The translations under genes were made by a program, and so were the position numbers. Shown here piece by piece: positions 1 through 6,061 of a DNA stretch of 8,971 bases. The stretch is from an uncultured Eubacteriales bacterium (GTDB lineage: Bacteria > Bacillota > Clostridia > Christensenellales > Borkfalkiaceae). The stretch covers positions 1-8,971 of the forward strand of contig CACXDQ010000051.1 in the NCBI GenBank assembly GCA_902766475.1, given 5' to 3'. How positions within the stretch are numbered: the stretch's first letter is position 1; every line of letters starts with the position of its first letter. Under the pieces are notes generated by a model. That model searched no databases. It saw only the letters and a program-made list of their open reading frames with translations, and was not told where the DNA came from.

Positions 1-175
1 CTAAAATCCACTCGAAATTGAGGCGTTTTAATGCTTCGCACCCAAGCCGATGTATTTTGATGTCATTTTTGGTGAGGGCGAACGGAATAGAATACAAATT
101 CATTCCGTGAGAACTCGCCCAAAAGGGCGCAAAAGACACGGCTTGGGCGAGTTCAACTTTGTTTTCATTCGGCTA
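1..175. repeat. Self-complementary non-coding stretch, probable interspersed structured repeat
   Basis: Several inverted repeats are nested here. The 12-base gaactcgcccaa at 111-122 pairs perfectly with ttgggcgagttc at 143-154. Bases 76-81 (gggcga) pair with 115-120 and 83-88 (cggaat) with 102-107, making one two-step hairpin. Bases 41-49 (cccaagccg) also match 139-147, so alternative folds compete. An open frame runs through on the plus strand from base 35, and another on the minus strand is open for about 34 codons to the window edge, but neither gives a protein I recognise. The stretch stops where recognisable flavodoxin-family coding sequence begins, near base 176, which suggests an inserted or rearranged element. 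Calling it a dispersed repeat is inference, because only one copy is visible. Confidence 0.45.
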
Positions 176-388
176 ACCGGTATGCCCGTCGCATCGGGAG
201 ATTATTGGAACAACGGTTTCGGCAGAGAGAAAGGCGAGATAGAAAAAGACGAAGAGGGGCTTAGAAACGCCGCCGTCGTCGCACGCAGAATGACGTTTTT
301 GATGAATGCTATCGCCGACGCAAAGGCAAAATATCCCGAGCTTACGGAAAACGAAGAAGAGCGGGTATGGACTCATTTCATCAAGTAA
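176..388 (+). pseudogene. C-terminal remnant of a flavodoxin / NADPH-dependent FMN reductase family protein
   Basis: An open frame runs to a TAA at 386-388 and could start at an ATG at base 50, but only the part from about base 176 looks like a known protein. It reads TGMPVASGDYWNN, then an acidic stretch ending DEEGLRNAAVVARRMTFLM, and a tail ending WTHFIK. This resembles the C-terminus of Clostridial multimeric-flavodoxin-type oxidoreductases, where MPVxSSQYWN, a DxEGLQTMRxLxRNMA helix and a terminal NFIR are typical. The whole FMN-binding N-terminal part (usually about 130-150 residues) is absent. In its place, codons from 50 to 175 read through the self-complementary stretch and show no flavodoxin features. 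I see no convincing Shine-Dalgarno before base 50. It is most likely a dead 3' fragment left by an insertion or deletion. It could also be a frameshifted gene whose start lies left of the window, though the upstream frames contain stops. Confidence 0.55.
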
Positions 389-451
389 TTACGGTGAAAC
401 GGTTGCAAGCTTCATTCGGCTATGGCAATAGAGAAGAATTGTGAAAAAGAA

Positions 452-480
452 TTGACAAATGTGTGAAACGGGTGTATAAT
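452..480 (+). promoter_or_regulatory. Consensus SigA-type promoter for the degV-GNAT unit
   Basis: A perfect -35 TTGACA (452-457), a 17-base spacer and a perfect -10 TATAAT (475-480) lie 65 bases before the DegV start codon. Transcription would begin near base 487. The early leader contains a small hairpin, ttgctt-GAAA-aagcaa at 491-506. An exact match in both hexamers with ideal spacing implies strong, largely activator-independent transcription. No operator palindrome is evident. Confidence 0.9.
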
Positions 481-531
481 AGATAGTGTTTTGCTTGAAA
501 AAGCAAGATAAACTGTCGGAAAAGTATATTT

Positions 532-537
532 AAGGAG
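532..537 (+). promoter_or_regulatory. Ribosome binding site of the DegV gene
   Basis: AAGGAG lies 7 bases before the ATG at 545, which fixes this start. Confidence 0.85.
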
Positions 538-544
538 TTATGTT

Positions 545-1414
545 ATGTACGTTATATTTACAGATACGGATACCGACCTTACGCCGCAAACGGCGAAAGA
601 GTACGGCTATCATCTTATAAGTATGCCGTATTCCATCGACGGCAAGGAAGTTTTCCCTTATGAGGACTTCGATACATACGATGAACACGCATTTTACGAA
701 ATGCTCAGAAACGGCACAATGCCGCAGACGAGCGGTTTAAGCCCCGAAAAATATAAAAATTATTTCACGCCGTTTCTACAAGAGGGAAAGGATATTTTGT
801 ACGTCCATTTCTCCGAGGCGATGAGCGGAACGTTTACGGCGCTCAAAATTGCCGTTGACGAGCTAAAAGAGGAGTTTCCCGATAGGAGAATAGAGCTTAT
901 CGACACAAAGGCGATAACTATCGGAAGTTTAAATATCGTAAAGGAGATTGGCGATCTGTACGTCTTAGGCAAGACGATAGACGAGATAAAGAAATGGGCT
1001 GAAACGGAAGTTGACAAGTTTGCTCTCTATTTCTTTGCCGAAGATCTTAAATTTTTCCGTCGCAGCGGAAGAGTAGGCAATTTTGCGGCGTTTTTCGGAA
1101 ACATTCTCGGCATACACCCCATCATCTATATCGGCGAGGACGGCAAGATGACATCTATCGACAAGGCGAGGGGCAGAAAGGCGACGATAGATAAAATTAT
1201 AAATTACGTCAAAGAGCTCGAGGACGATATTAAGGGGCATAGGGTGCTTATCGCCCATACCGACGCACCCGAAACGGCGCACCTTTTAGGCGAGATGGTA
1301 AACGCTGAATTCGGCGGAGATCTCCGTATCGAATACGTCTGTACCAACCCCACCGCAGGCAGTCATTGCGGACCTAACGGCGTAGGTATAAGTTTCCACG
1401 CAAAACACAGATAA
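545..1414 (+). CDS. DegV family fatty-acid-binding protein (FakB-like)
   Basis: This 289-residue protein has the full layout and usual length (280-290) of the DegV family. These cytosolic proteins bind a fatty acid and, where studied (FakB of Staphylococcus), present it to a fatty-acid kinase. Visible family motifs are an N-terminal beta strand ending in DTDTDL (residues 7-12, in place of the common DSTxDL), TSGLSPEKY (62-70, the TSxPS lipid-carboxylate loop), SEAMSGTF (90-97), FRRSGRVG (171-178), and the C-terminal SHCGPNGVG (273-281) with its conserved His, which contacts the lipid head group in the family. No signal peptide or membrane segment is seen. It is the first gene after a consensus promoter and is followed 20 bases later by an acyltransferase-like gene. 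No FakA kinase is in the window, so the ligand and partner are unknown. Confidence 0.92.
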   Translation: MYVIFTDTDTDLTPQTAKEYGYHLISMPYSIDGKEVFPYEDFDTYDEHAFYEMLRNGTMPQTSGLSPEKYKNYFTPFLQEGKDILYVHFSEAMSGTFTALKIAVDELKEEFPDRRIELIDTKAITIGSLNIVKEIGDLYVLGKTIDEIKKWAETEVDKFALYFFAEDLKFFRRSGRVGNFAAFFGNILGIHPIIYIGEDGKMTSIDKARGRKATIDKIINYVKELEDDIKGHRVLIAHTDAPETAHLLGEMVNAEFGGDLRIEYVCTNPTAGSHCGPNGVGISFHAKHR

Positions 1415-1434
1415 TCGACTTATAGGGCGGTTTT

Positions 1435-2556
1435 ATGGTTGAAATAAGAGAAGTTAAGACGAGAAAGGAGATAAGGGAATTTATCGAATTTCCATTGAAT
1501 TTGTATAGAGATTGCCCATACTTCGTACCGCCTTTATACGGCGACGAAAAGAAGCTTTTCGGCAAGAATTACGTCTATTGCGACCAAGCCGAAGCCGTGT
1601 ATTATAACGCTTATCGAGATGGAGAGATCGTCGGAAGAATTTCAGGCATACTTCAAAAAGCGGCAAACAAGAAATGGGCTCAAAAACGAGTGAGGTTTAC
1701 GAGATTTGACAGCATTGACGACGAAGAGGTGTCCAACGCTCTTTTCAATGCAGTTGAAAGATGGGCGAAAGAGAGGGGCATGGAAGAAATAGTCGGTCCG
1801 CTCGGTTTTTCGGATCTTGAACGAGAGGGGCTTTTGATAGAAGGTTTCGATCAGCTTTCGACGTTTGAAGAGCAATACAATTACGATTATTATCCGAAGC
1901 TCGTTGAGAAATACGGTTTTACAAAAGAGGTTGACTGGGTGGAGAGAAAGCTTCGTGCGCCCGAAAAGGTAGACGAGAGAATACCCAAGATAGCCGAAAT
2001 GATGATGAGAAGGTACAACCTTCATATCGGTGAATCGAAAAACACAAGCGACTTTTTGAAGAGATACGGCGACGCATTTTTCGAGATACTCGATACCACT
2101 TACGTTGACATTTACGGCTCCGTGCCGTTTACGCCGTCGATGAAAAAGATGCTTATCGACAACTTTAAGCTTATTATAGACACACGCTACGTAGCCGTCA
2201 TTCTGGACGAAAACGGCAGAGTTGTGTGTTTCGGCTTGTTTTTCCCGTCGATAGCAAAAGCCGTGCAGAAGTCGGGCGGAAGGCTCACGCCGGCGGCGAT
2301 AGTAAGGCTTCTTCGGGATATCAAAAACCCGAAAGTTATAGATCTGGGGCTTATAGGCGTTCTTCCCGAGTATGCGAGGAAGGGTATCAGCTCGACGCTT
2401 ATATGGGCGGTAATGAAGATGCTTAAAAGCGGCAATATCGAATATGCCGAAACTAATCTCAATTTAGAGGATAATTTGAGTATTCAGAATCAGTGGAAGA
2501 TATTCGACGCCGTACTTCACAAGCGCCGCAGAGCTTACGTCAAAAAAATCGATTGA
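1435..2556 (+). CDS. YghO-like GNAT family acyltransferase
   Basis: This 373-residue protein resembles the large GNAT-fold family that includes E. coli YghO. The N-terminus has FPLNLYRDCPYFVPPL (residues 19-34), like the family's FP-x-LY-x(4)-WVPPL. It is followed by AVYYNAYRDGEIVGRISG (54-71) and a central GPLGFSDLEREGLLIEGFD (121-139), equivalent to GPxxxSxNDExGLLVDGFD. A second GNAT-like half carries LGLIGVLPEY (304-313) and the acetyl-CoA-loop-like YARKGIS (313-319). The substrate is unknown for the family; acyl-CoA use is inferred from the fold. The ribosome binding site is weak (agggcgg at 1424-1430), but the position 20 bases after degV suggests co-transcription. The pairing with a fatty-acid-binding protein could mean the acyl group is fatty, but nothing in the sequence proves this. 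A strong hairpin follows the stop codon. Confidence 0.82.
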   Translation: MVEIREVKTRKEIREFIEFPLNLYRDCPYFVPPLYGDEKKLFGKNYVYCDQAEAVYYNAYRDGEIVGRISGILQKAANKKWAQKRVRFTRFDSIDDEEVSNALFNAVERWAKERGMEEIVGPLGFSDLEREGLLIEGFDQLSTFEEQYNYDYYPKLVEKYGFTKEVDWVERKLRAPEKVDERIPKIAEMMMRRYNLHIGESKNTSDFLKRYGDAFFEILDTTYVDIYGSVPFTPSMKKMLIDNFKLIIDTRYVAVILDENGRVVCFGLFFPSIAKAVQKSGGRLTPAAIVRLLRDIKNPKVIDLGLIGVLPEYARKGISSTLIWAVMKMLKSGNIEYAETNLNLEDNLSIQNQWKIFDAVLHKRRRAYVKKID

Positions 2557-2560
2557 TTAT

Positions 2561-2600
2561 AAGCGCCGCAAAAGCAAAATGGCTTTTGCGGCGCTTTATT
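2561..2600 (+). terminator. Hairpin terminator after the degV-GNAT unit
   Basis: A perfect 15-bp stem, aagcgccgcaaaagc (2561-2575) with 2582-2596, has a 6-base loop and begins 4 bases after the GNAT stop. The tail (ttattacg) has only a short T run, so termination may be partial. The A-rich left arm also makes it a weak candidate on the other strand. Confidence 0.75.
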
Positions 2601-2636
2601 ACGAAAAATGTTGCATTTATTATTGAAATACGTTAA

Positions 2637-2701
2637 AAGATTGCGAAAAATCTTGTAATATTACTATTTGCAATAACCGTTTGACATTAGATTTAAAATC
2701 T
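2637..2701. promoter_or_regulatory. Cluster of small palindromes at the uxuA promoter, candidate operators
   Basis: Three dyads lie within 65 bases: AAGATT-N6-AATCTT (2637-2654), the perfect 10-base palindrome GTAATATTAC (2655-2664), and AGATTT-A-AAATCT (2689-2701), which sits inside the promoter spacer. The first and third share AGATT/AATCT half-sites, and another AGATTT half-site occurs at 2734-2739. A repressor bound at the spacer dyad would block polymerase, as expected of an inducible uronate operon. The region is AT-rich, so some of these could be chance; no regulator gene is visible. Confidence 0.35.
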
Positions 2702-2709
2702 GTTAAAAT
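2681..2709 (+). promoter_or_regulatory. SigA-type promoter of the uxuA operon
   Basis: TTGACA (2681-2686), a 17-base spacer and TAAAAT (2704-2709) lie about 95 bases before the uxuA start codon. The predicted leader, from about 2716 to 2803, holds only small hairpins (for example gcgaa-ataag-ttcgc at 2717-2731) and no recognisable riboswitch. Confidence 0.85.
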
Positions 2710-2803
2710 GTAAATGGCGAAATAAGTTCGCTTAGATTTATAGTATTTTATTGAAGATATTCGGCTTTTCATTTTGCCGTTTTATCGCTTTGGAGAATGA
2801 CAG

Positions 2804-3838
2804 ATGAAGATGACTTTTCGTTGGTATGGCGAGAAAGATTGCATACCGCTTAACTACATAAAACAAATTCAGGGCATGACGGGCGTCGTTACCGCCGTTT
2901 ACGACGTGCCGGTAGGCGAGGTGTGGAGTTTGGAGAGCTTGAAGAGGCTCAAAGAGCTTGCAAACGCCGCCGATCTCGAAATGGAAGTTATCGAGAGCGT
3001 GCCCGTTCACGAGGACATAAAGCTCGGAAAACCTACGAGAGATAAGTATATCGAAGCGTATAAACAGAACATAATAAATTGCGGAAAAGTGGGCGTAAAG
3101 TGCATTTGTTACAACTTCATGCCCGTTTTCGATTGGCTGAGGACAGATCTGTATTTCAAGCATAAAGACGGCTCGACGTCGCTTTCATATTGCCACGACA
3201 CGCTCTTAAAGCTCGATCCTAAAAATTTGCATTTGCCCGGTTGGGACGAGAGCTATTCGATGGACGAACTCAACAAGCTCTTAGCCGAATACGAGGGCAT
3301 GACGCACGAGCAGCTCTTTGAAAACCTCGTCTATTTCCTTAACGCAATAATGCCTGCGTGCGACGAGGCGGGCATAAATATGGCTATCCACCCCGACGAT
3401 CCGCCGTGGGATATGTTCGATCTTCCGAGGATAATTTGTAGGGAAGAAGATTACGACAGGCTTTTTGCGGCAGTTCCTGACAAGCATAACGGAATAACTT
3501 TCTGTACGGGCAGCTTAGGCGCCGGAAGATTTAACGATCTTCCCAAAATGGCGGCTAAATATGCCGACAGAATTTACTTCGCTCATCTTCGTCAATTAAA
3601 GTATATGGGCGATATAGATTTCTATGAAAACGGACACAATACCGCTTACGGCAACGTCGATATTTATTCGATAGTAAAGGCGCTCGTCGAAAACGGATTT
3701 GACGGATACGTCCGCCCCGACCATGGCAGAAACGTTTGGGGAGAGGACGCAAAACCGGGCTACGGTTTGTACGACAGAGCGATGGGCGCATGCTATTTGA
3801 GCGGCTTGTTCGAGGCAGTCGAGAAAGACCGTAAATAA
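2804..3838 (+). CDS. uxuA: D-mannonate dehydratase UxuA
   Basis: This cytosolic enzyme (EC 4.2.1.8) dehydrates D-mannonate to 2-keto-3-deoxygluconate. The 344-residue protein matches the shorter Gram-positive form of the family (about 350 residues; E. coli UxuA is near 390). It is a TIM-barrel enzyme with the expected N-terminus (MKMTFRWYGEKD), the family signature YNFMPVFDWLRTD (103-115), and the metal ligands of structurally studied homologues: His196 in MAIHPDDPPW, Cys234 in ITFCTGSLGAG, and Asp306-His307 in VRPDHGR. The ATG at 2804 is chosen because GGAGA at 2792-2796 lies 7 bases upstream; a second ATG at 2810 is less well spaced. It is the first gene of the hexuronate operon and ends one base before the phosphatase gene. 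Confidence 0.97.
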   Translation: MKMTFRWYGEKDCIPLNYIKQIQGMTGVVTAVYDVPVGEVWSLESLKRLKELANAADLEMEVIESVPVHEDIKLGKPTRDKYIEAYKQNIINCGKVGVKCICYNFMPVFDWLRTDLYFKHKDGSTSLSYCHDTLLKLDPKNLHLPGWDESYSMDELNKLLAEYEGMTHEQLFENLVYFLNAIMPACDEAGINMAIHPDDPPWDMFDLPRIICREEDYDRLFAAVPDKHNGITFCTGSLGAGRFNDLPKMAAKYADRIYFAHLRQLKYMGDIDFYENGHNTAYGNVDIYSIVKALVENGFDGYVRPDHGRNVWGEDAKPGYGLYDRAMGACYLSGLFEAVEKDRK

Positions 3839-3839
3839 A

Positions 3840-4556
3840 ATGTATTTCTTTTTTATAAGGCACGGAGATCCGATATATAACCCCGACAGTTTGACGGAAA
3901 AGGGCAAGGAGCAGGCGGCGGCGCTTTCAAAGAGATTTGAAAAGTTCGGGCTTGACAGAATTTATTCTTCCACTTCCGAAAGGGCGATAATGACGGCTGA
4001 GCCGACGGCGAAACTACTCGGCAAGGAGATACATTTGCTCGATTATACGCATGAAAACCATGCGGGCGAAGATTTTTTCGTAGATATTTGCGGCAAGCGG
4101 AATTGGGCTTTCCTTTCGGCGGAATATATGTCAAAATTCAATACCGACGAAGTTATCTCGCTCGGGCGAAAGTGGTACACCCACCCCGATTTTAAAGATA
4201 CGAACTTTGAAAACGGCGTAAAAAGGGTGCATAGCAGCAACGTAAAACTCATGGAAGAACTCGGCTATGGCTATGACGAGGGCACGCATACCTATTATGT
4301 TAAGGAACATAAGTATGACAGGGTGGCTCTGTTTGCGCACGGCGGTTTCGGAATGGCTTTTGTAAGTGACTTTCTCGATATACCGTATCCCGTTTTTTGC
4401 GTCCGTTTCGATCATTTGAGTTGTACTGATGTTTGCGTGTTCAAGATCCCGGACGAGGGTAAAAATATCGTTCCGATGATGTTGCAGTACGGAAACGACT
4501 CGCACTTATATAAAGAGAATTTGGCGAGAGATTATAACGGTCAAAATACTTTTTGA
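3840..4556 (+). CDS. Histidine phosphatase superfamily protein in the hexuronate operon
   Basis: This 238-residue phosphoglycerate-mutase-like phosphatase has the catalytic core of the superfamily: IRHGD (6-10) with the phosphorylated His8 and Arg7, SSTSERA (43-49) with Arg48, and AHGGFG (166-171) with the second catalytic His167. A long segment between about residues 80 and 160 is larger than in minimal members and probably forms the substrate cap. No signal peptide is seen, so it should be cytosolic. Its ATG follows the uxuA stop after a single base and lacks a good Shine-Dalgarno, so it is probably translated by re-initiation after UxuA. A phosphatase is not a step of the pathway. It might act on a sugar phosphate or serve an unrelated role; the substrate cannot be read from the sequence. 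Confidence 0.88.
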   Translation: MYFFFIRHGDPIYNPDSLTEKGKEQAAALSKRFEKFGLDRIYSSTSERAIMTAEPTAKLLGKEIHLLDYTHENHAGEDFFVDICGKRNWAFLSAEYMSKFNTDEVISLGRKWYTHPDFKDTNFENGVKRVHSSNVKLMEELGYGYDEGTHTYYVKEHKYDRVALFAHGGFGMAFVSDFLDIPYPVFCVRFDHLSCTDVCVFKIPDEGKNIVPMMLQYGNDSHLYKENLARDYNGQNTF

Positions 4557-4560
4557 TTTC

Positions 4561-4619
4561 AGGAGATAATATACGATACCGCAAAATGCGGTAAATAAAA
4601 AGTATATTATGATATAGAT
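4561..4619 (+). promoter_or_regulatory. Shine-Dalgarno separated from the uxuB start by a nested hairpin
   Basis: AGGAG (4561-4565) is the only good ribosome binding site before the ATG at 4620, 54 bases away. Directly after it comes a nested hairpin. The outer 9-bp stem is ataatatac (4566-4574) with gtatattat (4602-4610); the inner 6-bp stem is taccgc (4577-4582) with gcggta (4588-4593) around aaaat. Nine bases (4611-4619) then lead to the ATG. Folding would place AGGAG 9 bases from the start codon. Deleting 4566-4610 would give AGGAGG-8-ATG, so a palindromic insertion into a normal site is equally possible; GATA occurs at both edges (4565-4568, 4611-4614). No T run follows, so it is not a standard terminator. 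Confidence 0.7.
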
Positions 4620-5450
4620 ATGGAATTACCTTTCAACGTAGATTTAAGCGACAAGATAGTTGCGATAACAGGAGCGGGCGGCGTTTTGATGAGCGAGTTC
4701 GCAAAGGCTTTGGCGGCTTGCGGGGCGCAGGTTGCGCTTCTTGACATCAACTATGAAGCGGCTGAAAAAGTAGCCGAGGAGATAGGCGAAAACGCCATTG
4801 CGATCCGCTGTAACTGCCTTGATAAAGAGAGCATAATAGAGGCACATAAGTCGATAAACTCGGCTTTCGGCCCCGTAAACTTCCTCATCAACGGCGCAGG
4901 CGGAAACAACCCGAGAGCCACTTGCGACAACGAGGTCATGACGCCCGATTTAGACGGCGTAAAGGACTTTTTCGCCCTCGAAGAGAGCGGTTTGAAGTTT
5001 GTTTTCGATCTCAATATAACTTCGGCGTTTTTGGTAACGCAGGTTTTTGCGAAAGATATGGTAAAGACGGGCGGCAATATCATCAATATCTCGTCGATGA
5101 ACGCTTTCAGACCGCTCACCAAAATTCCGGCATATTCGGCGGCAAAGGCGGGTATATCCAACCTCACGCAATGGCTTGCCGTACACTTTGCGCCCTGCAA
5201 TATCCGCTGTAATGCAATAGCCCCCGGCTTTTTCGTTACCAACCAGAACAGAGCGCTTCTCTTCAACGAGGACGGAACGCCTACTGCGAGAACGGGCAAG
5301 ATCTTAGCGGCTACCCCAATGAAGAAATTCGGTGAGGTTTCCGATCTTTTAGGCGCACTTTTGTGGCTTGCGGACGACAAGGCGAGCGGTTTCGTTACGG
5401 GTACGGTAATACCCGTAGACGGCGGCTTTGCGGCGTATAGCGGCGTGTAA
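4620..5450 (+). CDS. uxuB: SDR-type fructuronate reductase (D-mannonate oxidoreductase, YjmF-like)
   Basis: The predicted enzyme (EC 1.1.1.57) reduces D-fructuronate to D-mannonate with a nicotinamide cofactor. The 276 residues match the short-chain dehydrogenase form found in Bacillus (YjmF), not the long-chain E. coli UxuB. Visible features are the nucleotide loop ITGAGGVLM (16-24, a variant of TGxxxGxG), Asp42 after the second strand (suggesting NAD over NADP), NGAGG (91-95), catalytic Ser159 in ISSMNA, Tyr172 and Lys176 in YSAAK, and a C-terminus ending PVDGGFAAYSGV, very like YjmF. A substrate-region insertion (about 104-122) is also typical. The start at 4620 agrees with the family N-terminus, but its ribosome binding site is interrupted by a hairpin. 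The role is supported by flanking uxuA, eda and kdgK. Confidence 0.9.
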   Translation: MELPFNVDLSDKIVAITGAGGVLMSEFAKALAACGAQVALLDINYEAAEKVAEEIGENAIAIRCNCLDKESIIEAHKSINSAFGPVNFLINGAGGNNPRATCDNEVMTPDLDGVKDFFALEESGLKFVFDLNITSAFLVTQVFAKDMVKTGGNIINISSMNAFRPLTKIPAYSAAKAGISNLTQWLAVHFAPCNIRCNAIAPGFFVTNQNRALLFNEDGTPTARTGKILAATPMKKFGEVSDLLGALLWLADDKASGFVTGTVIPVDGGFAAYSGV

Positions 5451-5493
5451 AATTCAGCGATAATCGACTTATATAAGGACTTTTTAATTTTTC

Positions 5494-5497
5494 GGAG
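5494..5497 (+). promoter_or_regulatory. Ribosome binding site deciding the eda start
   Basis: GGAG lies 8 bases before the ATG at 5506, and an in-frame TAA at 5485-5487 rules out any earlier start. The short N-terminus of Eda here is therefore real. Confidence 0.8.
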
Positions 5498-5505
5498 ATA
5501 TAAAA

Positions 5506-6060
5506 ATGGACAGATTGATACCCGTAGTGGTAATTAAGGAGTTGGGTGAAACGGAGAAAATTCTCTCCGCACTCAGAAAAGACGGAATCAACTGCGCCGA
5601 GATAACGTTCAGGACGGCTTGCGCCGCCGACGCAATAAAGCTCGGCATTAAGCTTTTTCCCGACATGAACATAGGCGCAGGAACGGTCATCAATGCCGAA
5701 CAGTGCGAACAGGCTTTGGAAGCGGGTGCGAAATTCATCGTTTCGCCCGGGCTTTCGGTCGGCGTTGCGGCGGTCTGCAAAGCTAGCGGTATAACCTATT
5801 ATCCCGGCTGTGCGACGCCCACGGAGATTATGCAAGCGCTCGATCTCGGTTTGAATATCGTAAAATTCTTCCCGGCAAACGTTTACGGCGGCTTAAAGGC
5901 GCTTAAAGCCCTTGCCGCACCGTTTCCGCAAGTCAGATTTATTCCTACGGGCGGCGTAAACAGAGATAATCTCGAAGAGTTCTTGTCGTTCGACAAGATC
6001 TATGCCGTCGGCGGAAGTTTCTTCGTCGAGGAAGCTTTGAAAAAATACGGAGAGGACTGA
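5506..6060 (+). CDS. eda: KDPG / 4-hydroxy-2-oxoglutarate aldolase
   Basis: This class I aldolase splits 2-keto-3-deoxy-6-phosphogluconate into pyruvate and glyceraldehyde 3-phosphate (EC 4.1.2.14), the last step of the pathway. Catalytic features are present: Glu32 in AEITFRT (31-37), GAGTV (57-61), the Schiff-base Lys120 in IVKFFPAN (118-125), and the phosphate-binding PTGGV (147-151). At 184 residues it is shorter than most relatives (about 200-215). The missing part is the N-terminal helix before LIPVVVI; the barrel itself is complete, so the enzyme should be active. It ends one base before the KDG kinase gene, consistent with co-translation of consecutive pathway enzymes. Confidence 0.96.
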   Translation: MDRLIPVVVIKELGETEKILSALRKDGINCAEITFRTACAADAIKLGIKLFPDMNIGAGTVINAEQCEQALEAGAKFIVSPGLSVGVAAVCKASGITYYPGCATPTEIMQALDLGLNIVKFFPANVYGGLKALKALAAPFPQVRFIPTGGVNRDNLEEFLSFDKIYAVGGSFFVEEALKKYGED

Positions 6061-6061
6061 T

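Noticed and set aside
50..175. N-terminal 42 codons of the open frame starting at base 50 as part of a real protein
   Set aside because: The translation is basic and has no flavodoxin features. It coincides with overlapping inverted repeats, and no ribosome binding site precedes it.
488..509. Small hairpin in the degV leader as a riboswitch or attenuator
   Set aside because: It has only six strong pairs with a GAAA loop, no T run and no alternative partner. It may only stabilise the transcript 5' end.
4501..4620. Internal promoter before uxuB
   Set aside because: AT-rich hexamers occur, but no pair resembles TTGACA/TATAAT with 16-18 base spacing.
4751..5380. Minus-strand open frame of 209 codons opposite uxuB
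   Set aside because: It lies entirely antisense to the clearly conserved SDR reductase, and its serine/alanine-rich translation is typical of a shadow frame.
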